NCBI GenBank assembly: GCA_023459875.1
Contig: JAEWRY010000044.1
Location: forward strand, 62,001 to 126,000
From: Bacillota bacterium
GTDB taxonomy: Bacteria > Bacillota > Clostridia > Oscillospirales > Oscillospiraceae
Length of the DNA: 64,000 nt
Reading direction: 5' to 3'
The notes under the pieces are model-generated. The model had not been told where the DNA came from. It did not search any database and was given only the letters and a program-made list of their open reading frames with translations. A program made the position numbers and the translations under genes. Within the stretch, counting starts at the first letter, position 1, and each line of letters begins with the position of its first letter. Positions 16,281 to 23,832 of the stretch are shown one piece after another.

Positions 16281-16326
16281 AACTGCAAAACAGTTTAAAC
16301 GAGAACGGCGGGGGCAAGCCCCCGCC
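16281..16326 (-). other. Two stem-loops between nrdD and nrdG
   Basis: A GC-rich inverted repeat GGCGGGGGC (16307-16315) / GCCCCCGCC (16318-16326) and a small AACTG/CAGTT hairpin (16281-16295) lie in the nrdD-nrdG gap. No T run follows, so they look more like mRNA stability or partial attenuation elements than full terminators. Confidence 0.5.
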
Positions 16327-16344
16327 CCCAATTCTCTTAGGTAT

Positions 16345-18663
16345 TTACACGGAATGCTTGACCCGGTCGCGCTCCTCGGCCCGTTTGGCGTTGTTGAACC
16401 GGTCTAGGGTGCCCACCAGGTATCCTGTAATGCGGCGGATTCGCTCAAAGGGCACGTCATCCTCGCGGCGCCCGCAGCCGGGGCACTGGTCGCCAATGAT
16501 ACCGGTAAATCCGCAGACGGGGTCCCGGTCCACCGGATGGTTCACCGAGCCGTAGCCGATGCCCGCTTCCTTCATCTCCCGAATCACCTTTTCAAAGGCG
16601 TCCAGATTTTCGCAGGGGTCTCCGTCCATCTCCACATAGGTAATGTGGCCCGCGTTGGTAAGGGCGTGGTACGGAGCCTCGATATGTATTTTATCGTAAG
16701 CGGAAATGGGAAAATAAACGGGCACATGGAAGGAATTTGTGTAATAATCCCGGTCGTTAACCCCTTCGATCACGCCGAAACGGGCCCTGTCCAGTCTGAC
16801 AAACCGCCCGGACAGCCCCTCTGCGGGGGTGGCAAGCAGAGAGAAATTGAGTTTGCGCTTGCTTGACTCCTCGTCCATGCGCGCTCTCATGTGGCTTATG
16901 ATTTCAAGGCCCAGGATACGGGCCTTTTCGCTCTGGCCGTGGTGTTCGCCGATGAGAGCCTTTAAGGCTTCGGCAAGGCCGATAAAGCCCACCGAGAGGG
17001 TGCCATGCTTCAGCACCTCACGCACCTCGTCGTCCCAGTCCAGCTTCTCGGAATCCATCCATACGTGCTGTCCCATGAGGAAGGGGTAATTTCGCACCTT
17101 TTTCCGCGCCTGGATTTCAAACCTTTCCATAAGCTGATCAACAACGAGGTCCATCTTCCGGTCCAGGTCCTCAAAAAAAGCGGACACGTCCCCTTTGGCC
17201 TTAATGGCGATGCGTGGCAGATTGATGGAAGTAAAAGAGAGGTTGCCCCGGCCCGGAGACACCTCCCGGCTGGGATCGTAAATGTTTCCGATCACCCGGG
17301 TACGGCAGCCCATATAGGCAATCTCCGTCTCGGGATGGCCGGGCTTATAATATTGCGCGTTGAAGGGCGCGTCAAGGAAGGAAAAATTGGGGAACAGCCG
17401 CTTGGCCGAGCAGCGGATGGCAAGCTTGAACAGGTCATAGTTAGGCTCACCGGGGTTATAGTTTACCCCTTCCTTGACCCGGAAGATCTGAATGGGGAAG
17501 ATGGGCGTCTCCCCGTTGCCGAGGCCCGCTTCGGTGGAAAGGAGCAGGTCTTTCATCACCATGCGGCCCTCGGGGGAGGTGTCCATACCGTAATTGATGG
17601 AGGAGAAGGGCGTCTGCGCCCCTGCCCGGGAATGCATGGTATTCAGGTTGTGGATTAGGGCCTCCATTGCTTGGAAGGTCGCCCGGTCGGTCTCTTTCAC
17701 GGCGCGGAAGTGGGCAAAGGCCTGAGCCTTTTTCATCTCTTCCTCACTGCCGAATTTCTCAGCCAGGTAGGGCAATTCGGCCTTAAAATAGGCTTCGCAG
17801 CCCTCCAGCTTGGGGCAAAGACCGGATTCTTCGGCTACTCGGGCAATCATTGCCTTAACTTCGTCCTCCGGATCCTCCTGATCCGAGAGCAGCATAAGCG
17901 CTCTTGCGAGGTTCTGGCGATAAATGCGGATAAAAGTCTTGCGCACGCCGTCGGCCATGCCATAATCAAAGTTCACCACCGACTGCCCGCCGTGCTGGTC
18001 GTTCTGATTGGACTGGATGGCAATGCAGCACAGGGCGGAGTAAGAGGAAATGTCGTTGGGCTCGCGGAGGGTGCCGTGGCCGGTGCAGAAGCCGCCTTCG
18101 AAGAGCTTTTGGATATCGATCTGGGTACAGGTTGTGGTGAGAGTAAGGAAATCCAGGTCATGGATATGGATATCGCCCTCCCGGTGCGCCCTGGCGTGGT
18201 CGGGATTCAGAATATAGAGGTCATAAAACTGCTTTGCCCCCTCCGACCCGAATTTAAGCATAGAGCCCATGGCGGTATCGCCGTCGATGTTGGCGTTTTC
18301 CCTCTTGATATCGCTGTCCTGGGCATCGGAAAAGGTAATGTCCTCGTAAATCTTCATGAGGCGGGTGTTCATCTCCCGGGCGCGGCTGCGCTCGGAGCGG
18401 TAAAGGATATAGGCCTTGGCGGTCTGCACATAGCCGTTATCCATCAGCACGCGCTCCACAAGGTCCTGAATGTGCTCCACCTCGGGGCAGGTGGCCCCCT
18501 CCATCTCCAGGATCGAACACACTTCGTCGGCCAGCCGCCGGGCCACGGCTTCCTGTCCGGGTTTATAGGTGGCAATAAACGCTTTGTTGACGGCATCGAA
18601 AATTTTATGATCATTAAACGGGACAATGCGGCCATCCCGCTTCTTTATCTGTGCAATTGTCAT
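16345..18663 (-). CDS. nrdD: Anaerobic ribonucleoside-triphosphate reductase (class III)
   Basis: A 772-residue glycyl-radical enzyme that reduces ribonucleoside triphosphates to dNTPs without oxygen, with formate as usual reductant. The first 90 residues are an ATP-cone (IKKRDGRIVPFNDHKIFDAV), the allosteric site for overall activity. The barrel follows, with FEGGFCTGHGT and the NLNTMHSRAGAQTPFSSINY segment. The C-terminus has the zinc site (DPVCGF ... CPGCGRRE) and the glycyl radical loop RRITGYLVGT. Length is typical. nrdG follows. An NrdR-like box about 65 bp upstream suggests control by the dNTP-sensing repressor NrdR. Confidence 0.96.
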   Translation of the reverse strand: MTIAQIKKRDGRIVPFNDHKIFDAVNKAFIATYKPGQEAVARRLADEVCSILEMEGATCPEVEHIQDLVERVLMDNGYVQTAKAYILYRSERSRAREMNTRLMKIYEDITFSDAQDSDIKRENANIDGDTAMGSMLKFGSEGAKQFYDLYILNPDHARAHREGDIHIHDLDFLTLTTTCTQIDIQKLFEGGFCTGHGTLREPNDISSYSALCCIAIQSNQNDQHGGQSVVNFDYGMADGVRKTFIRIYRQNLARALMLLSDQEDPEDEVKAMIARVAEESGLCPKLEGCEAYFKAELPYLAEKFGSEEEMKKAQAFAHFRAVKETDRATFQAMEALIHNLNTMHSRAGAQTPFSSINYGMDTSPEGRMVMKDLLLSTEAGLGNGETPIFPIQIFRVKEGVNYNPGEPNYDLFKLAIRCSAKRLFPNFSFLDAPFNAQYYKPGHPETEIAYMGCRTRVIGNIYDPSREVSPGRGNLSFTSINLPRIAIKAKGDVSAFFEDLDRKMDLVVDQLMERFEIQARKKVRNYPFLMGQHVWMDSEKLDWDDEVREVLKHGTLSVGFIGLAEALKALIGEHHGQSEKARILGLEIISHMRARMDEESSKRKLNFSLLATPAEGLSGRFVRLDRARFGVIEGVNDRDYYTNSFHVPVYFPISAYDKIHIEAPYHALTNAGHITYVEMDGDPCENLDAFEKVIREMKEAGIGYGSVNHPVDRDPVCGFTGIIGDQCPGCGRREDDVPFERIRRITGYLVGTLDRFNNAKRAEERDRVKHSV

Positions 18664-18725
18664 GCTTTTTCTCCTCTTTTTCTGTATTTCTTCTGGTGCG
18701 GTGGATTAAAAACGGGCAGACATTT

Positions 18726-18767
18726 CTACTATATATTGTGCGTTAATTAATAATCGATATCAGTATC
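18726..18767 (-). promoter_or_regulatory. Candidate NrdR box(es) upstream of nrdD
   Basis: The core CTATATATTG (18729-18738) matches the NrdR-box core C-w-ATAT-a-T-w-G exactly, and the flanks are close. A weaker second site centred on CGATATCAGT (18755-18764) lies 26 bp away, less than the usual spacing of about 31. The location upstream of nrdD is what the NrdR regulon predicts. Confidence 0.55.
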
Positions 18768-18932
18768 ATACAGCATATTGAGGCTCTCGTCAATAGAATA
18801 AACAAATAGATTGTGATAAACGGACGATTCGTGCAGCATTATGTCTTAATCGGTCTGACGAATTCATATTTTCGTAATATTGTTATGATATAGTATGAAT
18901 TGCAGCTTAAACCAAAGAGTAAAGGAGGCGCT

Positions 18933-20300
18933 ATGGCCAGTAATCCCAACTATTGTAATCTTACCCCTGAAATTGAAGCGCTTGCGGCCCTGACCCTCAG
19001 CAACAGCCGCATCAATCCGGATGATTATGTGACTCACGACGTGAAGCGCGGGCTTCGGGACTTAAGCGGCCGGGGCGTTGTGGCGGGTCTCACGGAGATC
19101 TCAGAAATCCTGGCCTTTGAAACCCGGGACGGAAAACGCGTCCCCTGCGACGGCAAGCTTTTTTACCGCGGGATCAATGTGGAGGATCTGGTTGCCGGCG
19201 CTCTGAAGGAAGGGCGGTACGCCTTTGAGGAGGCTGCTTATCTGCTGATGTTCGGCACCCTTCCCAACCGCGCCGAGCTCGAGGGTTTTTCCTCCCTGCT
19301 CTCTTACTACCGCACACTGCCCAATAATTTTGTTCGGGACGTGATTTTAAAAGCGCCCACCCACGATATGATGAATACCCTGGCCCGCAGCGTACTTACT
19401 CTTGCCTCTTACGACGACCGGGCCGACGATATCTCCCTTCCCAACGTGACCCGCCAGTGTCTGCAGCTACTGGCTGTTTTCCCTCTGCTCTCGGTATACG
19501 GCTATCAGGCCTACAACTACAAGGAGGGTAACAGCCTCTTTATCCACGCCCCCCGGCCCGAGCTCTCCACGGCAGAAAACATCCTGACCCTGCTGCGCGC
19601 CGATTCCTCCTATACGTTCTGGGAGGCCCACATTCTCGATATCTGCCTGCTGCTCCATGCCGAACACGGCGGTGGTAACAATTCCACTTTTACCACCCAC
19701 GTGGTCACTTCTTCCGGTACCGACACGTATTCCTGCATGGCTGCCGCCCTGGCCTCCCTCAAAGGCCCCCGTCACGGCGGCGCCAACATCAAGGTCATCC
19801 GGATGTTTGAGGACCTGAAGGCAAACGTCGGCGACTGGAGGGACGAAGACGAGGTAAGCCGTTACCTCACCGGTCTGATTGAAGGACGGGCCTTTGACAA
19901 GGCGGGCCTCATCTATGGTATGGGACACGCCGTCTATTCCCTCTCCGACCCCAGAGCAAACCTCCTGCGGGGCTTTGTGGAAACCCTATCCAAAGAGAAG
20001 GGCCGCACCAAGGAGTATGAGCTCTACTCCATGGTAGAGCGTCTGGCGCCGAAAGTCATCGCCGGTGAGCGAAAAATTTATAAAGGCGTCTCAGCCAACG
20101 TGGACTTTTACAGCGGCTTTGTTTACCACATGCTTGATCTTCCTCTGGAGCTTTACACCCCGATTTTTGCCGTCGCGAGGCTGGCGGGCTGGAGCGCCCA
20201 CAGGATGGAGGAGCTCATCAACATGGGCAAGATTATCCGTCCCTCCTATGTCTGTGTTGGCCCCAGACAGACCTATCAGCCCATTGACATTCGCGCGTAG
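18933..20300 (+). CDS. Citrate/2-methylcitrate synthase family protein
   Basis: A 455-residue protein starting at the ATG at 18933, which has AAAGGAGG just upstream. It belongs to the citrate synthase fold: LLHAEHGGGNNSTF (first catalytic His region), GPRHGGANIKV (second His) and the Asp-containing end VDFYSGFVYHMLD. The N-terminal 60 residues are longer than in the E. coli or Bacillus enzyme, as seen in clostridial forms. It condenses oxaloacetate with acetyl-CoA; 2-methylcitrate activity cannot be excluded. No aconitase or isocitrate dehydrogenase gene is next to it, so in this anaerobe it probably feeds an incomplete TCA branch toward glutamate. Confidence 0.9.
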   Translation: MASNPNYCNLTPEIEALAALTLSNSRINPDDYVTHDVKRGLRDLSGRGVVAGLTEISEILAFETRDGKRVPCDGKLFYRGINVEDLVAGALKEGRYAFEEAAYLLMFGTLPNRAELEGFSSLLSYYRTLPNNFVRDVILKAPTHDMMNTLARSVLTLASYDDRADDISLPNVTRQCLQLLAVFPLLSVYGYQAYNYKEGNSLFIHAPRPELSTAENILTLLRADSSYTFWEAHILDICLLLHAEHGGGNNSTFTTHVVTSSGTDTYSCMAAALASLKGPRHGGANIKVIRMFEDLKANVGDWRDEDEVSRYLTGLIEGRAFDKAGLIYGMGHAVYSLSDPRANLLRGFVETLSKEKGRTKEYELYSMVERLAPKVIAGERKIYKGVSANVDFYSGFVYHMLDLPLELYTPIFAVARLAGWSAHRMEELINMGKIIRPSYVCVGPRQTYQPIDIRA

Positions 20301-20304
20301 GCAC

Positions 20305-20336
20305 GAAAAGGCCGCCCGTTCAGAACGGGCGGCCTC
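20305..20336. terminator. Shared terminator, citrate synthase / convergent unknown gene
   Basis: An 11-bp stem GGCCGCCCGTT (20310-20320) / AACGGGCGGCC (20324-20334). The T run is on the minus strand, so it serves chiefly the unknown gene to the right. Confidence 0.8.
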
Positions 20337-20346
20337 CAAATATATG

Positions 20347-20763
20347 CTACTCAATATCGGCGTCTACCAAAACATTATCGGTACCGTGTTTCTCAAACTC
20401 GCTGATATAGGCTTCAATTCGGTTGGCTAACTCATCGATATTATTTTCGTCAATATTCGCTTCTTCCATATCCCGTCGGGCGAGGTCCTCTGCCAGAATT
20501 TCAAAAAAGACATTGTTTTCATAGTCCGCGATCGCCTCGTGGATGCCTCCATCGGAAAAGGCCTTGGATGGGACGACCTCTCCCTGATAGTCCTCTGCCA
20601 ATGTGGGCATGCCATTCTTTCGCGCGTGGTCAAAAAGCTTACTTTCCACCTTGTCGTAATCGGTAAAGCGGTCCTCCCCCCTTGTGGAGTTCAGTACCCA
20701 GTTTCCGATATACACCATGTCCAGAAGACGGCGGAATTCTTTTGTCGTCAATTCCAGTTTCAT
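20347..20763 (-). CDS. Conserved-looking acidic protein of unknown function
   Basis: A 138-residue protein starting at the ATG at 20763, which has AAGGAGG; the open frame continues upstream to 20934, but the promoter lies inside that extension. It opens KLELTTKEFRRLLDMVYIGNW and ends in a strongly acidic tail (DENNIDELANRIEAYISEFE...DADIE). No membrane segment, signal peptide or catalytic motif is visible. The N-terminal 'tkeFrrLldmvyigNWvlns' pattern looks like a conserved family of small Firmicute proteins, but I cannot name it. It has its own promoter and terminator and sits convergent to citrate synthase and divergent from murI. Confidence 0.75.
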   Translation of the reverse strand: MKLELTTKEFRRLLDMVYIGNWVLNSTRGEDRFTDYDKVESKLFDHARKNGMPTLAEDYQGEVVPSKAFSDGGIHEAIADYENNVFFEILAEDLARRDMEEANIDENNIDELANRIEAYISEFEKHGTDNVLVDADIE

Positions 20764-20794
20764 GTGCGGGACCTCCTTGTTTAGCCTATGTTTT

Positions 20795-20822
20795 ATTATA
20801 TTCAAATTTCCCCTGTTGTCAA
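20795..20822 (-). promoter_or_regulatory. Promoter of the unknown acidic-protein gene
   Basis: On the minus strand TTGACA (20817-20822) and TATAAT (20795-20800) are 16 bp apart, both full consensus. This confirms that translation begins at 20763 and not further upstream. Confidence 0.85.
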
Positions 20823-20910
20823 ACCTCTCCTTTGAGATTATCTTGGAAGCTTTATCCGGGATAATACCTTTCTGGTAAATATTCAGGGTATTTATCGTAA
20901 TAATTCGCTC

Positions 20911-20939
20911 TTGTTTTCCAGATTGGTTTGTCATATGAT
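20911..20939 (+). promoter_or_regulatory. Promoter of murI
   Basis: TTGTTT (20911-20916), 17-bp spacer, TATGAT (20934-20939). Transcription from here starts after any in-frame codon at 20928, supporting the TTG at 20970 as the murI start. Confidence 0.65.
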
Positions 20940-20969
20940 ATTACAGATTTAAAAGAGAGGTGCATATGT

Positions 20970-21785
20970 TTGGACAGAAGGGCTATCGGCGTGTTCGACT
21001 CGGGGTTGGGCGGGCTCACGGCAATCCGGGAGCTGGAGCGGCTTTTCCCGTGCGAAGACATCATTTATTTTGGCGATACCGGCAGGGTGCCTTACGGCAA
21101 CCGTTCCCGGGAAACCATTATTAAATACGCCCGGCAGGACGTGTCCTTTCTTCGTTCCTTCGATCTGAAGATTATCGTGATTGCCTGCGGTACCGTATCC
21201 TCCACAGCCCTGGAGCTTTTGGCGGCGGAAAATACCATACCCGTTTTGGGCGTCGTGGAGCCCGCGGGGCTGGCGGCGGCGGAAGCCACGCGCAATGGCC
21301 TCATCGGTCTGATCGGCACCCAGGCCTCCATCCTAAGCGGCGCCTATGAGCGGGTTATCTCAAAGGCGGCGCCAGGCGCCAAGGTGATCGCCCGCCCCTG
21401 TCCCCTGCTGGTGCCGCTGGTGGAAAACGGCCGGTTCCAGCCGGGCGATCAGGTCGCTGAGCTGGTGACCGAAGAATATCTTACTCCCATCAGGCAGGCG
21501 GGCGTCGACACCCTTGTACTGGGGTGTACCCATTATCCCCTCTTAAAACCGCTCATCGCCGCCAAGATGGGCCCCGGGGTCAGTCTTATTGACGCGGGCG
21601 CCTGCTGCGCCAGGCAGGTGGCTGAACTGCTGCAGCGGAGTGGTGCTCTCACGGACAGGCTCGGTGCAGGCACTCACCGCTATTATGTCAGCGACTCGGT
21701 GGACGGTTTTGCCCGGCTGGCATCCATTTTTCTTCAGCAGGACGTGCTGGGAGAGGTCTCTCAGGTGGATATCGACTCCTTTTAA
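20970..21785 (+). CDS. murI: Glutamate racemase
   Basis: A 271-residue enzyme that converts L-glutamate to the D-glutamate of peptidoglycan. Both catalytic cysteine regions are present: VIACGTVSS and LVLGCTHYPLLKPLI, with GVFDSGLGG at the N-terminus and YFGDTGRVPYGNRS. The start is TTG at 20970, 8 nt after GAGAGGTG. An ATG three bases upstream (20966-20968) is out of frame and would mislead automatic calls. An upstream in-frame TTG at 20928 overlaps the promoter. It is a single gene; mgtE follows under a separate promoter. Confidence 0.94.
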   Translation: MDRRAIGVFDSGLGGLTAIRELERLFPCEDIIYFGDTGRVPYGNRSRETIIKYARQDVSFLRSFDLKIIVIACGTVSSTALELLAAENTIPVLGVVEPAGLAAAEATRNGLIGLIGTQASILSGAYERVISKAAPGAKVIARPCPLLVPLVENGRFQPGDQVAELVTEEYLTPIRQAGVDTLVLGCTHYPLLKPLIAAKMGPGVSLIDAGACCARQVAELLQRSGALTDRLGAGTHRYYVSDSVDGFARLASIFLQQDVLGEVSQVDIDSF

Positions 21786-21806
21786 GCTAATAAGAATATT
21801 TCCGGC

Positions 21807-21835
21807 TTGACAAGACCAAATTTCCCAAATATGAT
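21807..21835 (+). promoter_or_regulatory. Promoter of the mgtE leader
   Basis: Perfect TTGACA (21807-21812), 17-bp spacer, TATGAT (21830-21835), located 21 nt after murI. Confidence 0.87.
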
Positions 21836-21867
21836 ATTTTTAATAAAGTATAAGAGAGGTGAACAAA

Positions 21868-21966
21868 ATGGATGCGGGTGGCAGTAATGGCACAATCGTA
21901 GGCCGAAGTAGATACCATGCTGCCGGGAGCGTCCATTTTGCGGCGGAGGCAGCAACTTCAGCTTAG
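21868..21966 (+). CDS. Possible 32-codon leader ORF upstream of mgtE
   Basis: An ATG at 21868 with GAGAGGTG 7-8 nt upstream opens a 32-codon frame ending in TAG at 21966. The peptide is small, Gly/Ala-rich and not hydrophobic (begins MDAGGSNGTIVGRSRYHAAG). It lacks the acidic or proline runs of known Mg2+-sensing leader peptides. Its start codon lies inside stem P1 of the leader. It could be a regulatory peptide, or a chance frame through a structured RNA. Confidence 0.35.
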   Translation: MDAGGSNGTIVGRSRYHAAGSVHFAAEAATSA

Positions 21967-22004
21967 GGCCTTCATCGTGTCTTACTTCCTACTTAAACTG
22001 AAAA

Positions 22005-22028
22005 CGCGGCGGATAGCCGCGCTTTTTT
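22005..22028 (+). terminator. Leader terminator upstream of mgtE
   Basis: CGCGGC (22005-22010) pairs with GCCGCG (22016-22021), followed by six T. It lies between the leader and the mgtE ribosome site (TAGGAGG), so it is an attenuator and does not end the murI transcript only. Confidence 0.85.
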
Positions 22029-22057
22029 GCAGCCTCATTGTTTAGGAGGAAAAGACC

Positions 22058-23413
22058 ATGGAAGACAATAATTTCACTCTGCAGGACACCCTCACCACCC
22101 TTGTGGAAAGCAAAAAATATTCCGCTCTGCGCGATATTCTTACCACCATGAACCCCGCGGATATCGCGGCGATTTTTTCGTATCTGGCCAAGGAAAAACT
22201 TCCTCTTCTGTTCCGGCTTCTCCCCAAAGAGCTGGCGGCGGAAACCTTCGTGGAAATGGACAGCGACGCCCAGGAGCTTTTAATCCGGGGGTTTTCAGAT
22301 AACGAGCTGAAGGAAGTTGTAAACGAACTCTACGTGGACGACGCCGTGGACATTGTGGAAGAGATGCCGGCGGGCGTGGTCAAGCGGATTTTACGGCAGG
22401 CCGACCCGGATATGCGCAAGATGATCAACGAAATCCTGCAGTATCCGGAAGACAGCGCCGGTAGCATCATGACTACCGAGTTTGTGGACCTGCAGCCTCA
22501 GATGTCCGTAAAGGAGGCCATACTCCATATCCGGCGGACCGGTGTGGACAAAGAAACCATCTATACCTGTTATGTCACGGACAAAAACCGGAAGCTCATC
22601 GGTATGGTTTCTATCCGAACCCTTCTCCTGGCTGAGGAAGACGATCTTCTGGAAAGCATCATGGAAACCCATGTCATCTCGGTAAATACGCTTGAGGACC
22701 AGGAAGCTGTGGCCAGGGCGCTGGGCAAATACGACTTTATCGCCATGCCTGTGGTGGACCGGGAGGATCGTCTGGTGGGAATCATCACCGTAGACGACGC
22801 CATCGACGTCCTGCAGGAAGAGGTCACCGAGGACATTGAAAAGATGGCCGCTATTACGCCGTCGGACAAGCCATATCTCAAGACCAGTACGATCGAGATA
22901 TGGCAAAAGCGGGTCCCGTGGCTTCTCATTCTGATGATTTCCGCTACCTTTACCGGCATCATCATCACAAGCTTCCAGGACGCCCTGGCTGCCCAGGTGG
23001 TTCTTTCCGCCTATATTCCCATGCTCATGGACACCGGCGGCAATTCCGGGAGCCAGTCCTCCGTCACGATTATCCGCGGCATCTCTCTGGGTGAAATCAA
23101 ATTCGGCGACATGCCTGTCGTGATATGGAAAGAAGTCCGGATCGCCTTTCTGTGCGGCCTGACTCTGGCGGCGTGCAATTTCGCGAAATTAATGCTTTTC
23201 GACCGGGTCAGCCTCTCGGTTACCCTGGTGGTCTGTATCACTCTGGTGGTCACCGTTCTTGTCGCCAAGGTCGTAGGCTGCACGCTGCCTTTGCTTGCCA
23301 ATCAGGTCGGCTTTGATCCGGCTGTGATGGCAAGCCCGTTTCTAACAACCATCGTAGACGCGATTTCTCTTCTCATCTATTTCCAGACCGCCACTTTCCT
23401 CTTGCATTTGTAA
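22058..23413 (+). CDS. mgtE: Magnesium transporter MgtE
   Basis: A 451-residue inner-membrane Mg2+ channel. Order: MgtE N domain (residues 1-130, helical repeats rich in PADIAAIFS-type motifs), two CBS domains (about 135-255, with SAGSIMTTEFV and VVDREDRLVGIITVDDA) that gate the channel in response to cytoplasmic Mg2+, a connecting helix, then five membrane segments with the pore signature MDTGGNSGSQSS and the conserved acidic end (FDPAVMASPFLTTIVDA). Length is standard. It stands alone behind a promoter, structured leader and terminator, so expression is probably controlled by premature termination. Confidence 0.96.
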   Translation: MEDNNFTLQDTLTTLVESKKYSALRDILTTMNPADIAAIFSYLAKEKLPLLFRLLPKELAAETFVEMDSDAQELLIRGFSDNELKEVVNELYVDDAVDIVEEMPAGVVKRILRQADPDMRKMINEILQYPEDSAGSIMTTEFVDLQPQMSVKEAILHIRRTGVDKETIYTCYVTDKNRKLIGMVSIRTLLLAEEDDLLESIMETHVISVNTLEDQEAVARALGKYDFIAMPVVDREDRLVGIITVDDAIDVLQEEVTEDIEKMAAITPSDKPYLKTSTIEIWQKRVPWLLILMISATFTGIIITSFQDALAAQVVLSAYIPMLMDTGGNSGSQSSVTIIRGISLGEIKFGDMPVVIWKEVRIAFLCGLTLAACNFAKLMLFDRVSLSVTLVVCITLVVTVLVAKVVGCTLPLLANQVGFDPAVMASPFLTTIVDAISLLIYFQTATFLLHL

Positions 23414-23426
23414 ATCGGAAATTTGA

Positions 23427-23458
23427 AAAACCGCCGCTCCGATTGGAGCGGCGGTTTT
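23427..23458. terminator. Bidirectional terminator mgtE / rpsR
   Basis: A 14-bp stem AAAACCGCCGCTCC (23427-23440) / GGAGCGGCGGTTTT (23445-23458) between convergent genes. Confidence 0.9.
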
Positions 23459-23461
23459 AAA

Positions 23462-23701
23462 TCAGTCGGTAACGTAGGGGATCAGGGCGATCTGACGCGC
23501 GCGCTTGATGGCGGTGGTCAGCTGGCGCTGATGCATGGCGCAGGTACCGGTGGTACGGCGGGGCAGGATCTTGGAACGCTCAGAAAGAAACCGGCGCAAT
23601 TTCGCGGCGTCTTTATAATCAATATGCTCCACCTTGTCTACACAAAAGGTGCACACCTTACGGCGCTTGTGGCCGCGCGGCCGCTCTTTATCCATAGCCA
23701 T
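23462..23701 (-). CDS. rpsR: 30S ribosomal protein S18 (zinc-binding form)
   Basis: A 79-residue S18 that binds S6 on the small-subunit platform. The N-terminal basic tail is followed by CTFC and later TCAMH, the four ligands of the zinc-binding C+ form of S18. The rest (DYKDAAKLRRFLSERSKILPRRTTGTC, RQLTTAIKRARQIALIPY) is the standard fold. GGAGG precedes the ATG. It is last in rpsF-ssb-rpsR, with 131 nt to ssb. Confidence 0.96.
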   Translation of the reverse strand: MAMDKERPRGHKRRKVCTFCVDKVEHIDYKDAAKLRRFLSERSKILPRRTTGTCAMHQRQLTTAIKRARQIALIPYVTD

Positions 23702-23773
23702 TGTAGCAAAACCTCCTTAATTACATATCGCATCGGATGATTTCTCCATGCGGCGGGATAGCGCTGAAGCGCA

Positions 23774-23806
23774 AGCCGGGATAATTTCTCCCGGCGTTAT
23801 TTTTTT
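23774..23806 (+). other. Hairpin with plus-strand T run between ssb and rpsR
   Basis: GCCGGGA and TCCCGGC (within 23775-23794) form a stem followed on the plus strand by TTATTTTTTT. It is oriented against the rpsR operon, with no plus-strand gene to end, so its role is unclear. Confidence 0.45.
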
Positions 23807-23832
23807 CGGAAACACGCTCTCCGGGCGGTTTG

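Larger units (their letters stand above)
21842..22028 (+). promoter_or_regulatory. Structured attenuator leader of mgtE (class not recognised)
   Basis: The leader folds by eye into a long imperfect hairpin. P1 pairs AAAATGGATGC (21865-21875) with GCGTCCATTTT (21929-21939), 11 bp with one GU. P2 pairs GGCAG (21880-21884) with CTGCC (21920-21924), and P3 pairs ATGG (21887-21890) with CCAT (21915-21918). A symmetric GGGU/GGGA internal loop separates P1 from P2, and a 24-nt apical loop closes P3. A second GGCAG (21948-21952) could steal CTGCC, and GCGGC (21940-21944) could steal the terminator 3' strand. The leader ends in a terminator (22005-22028). It does not show M-box (ykoK) signatures. The ligand is unknown; Mg2+ is the natural guess from the gene controlled. 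Confidence 0.65.

Noticed and set aside
21842..22028. M-box (ykoK) magnesium riboswitch before mgtE
   Set aside because: I looked for its conserved blocks, such as the GUUAGGUGAGGCU region, and did not find them. The leader is kept as an unrecognised class.
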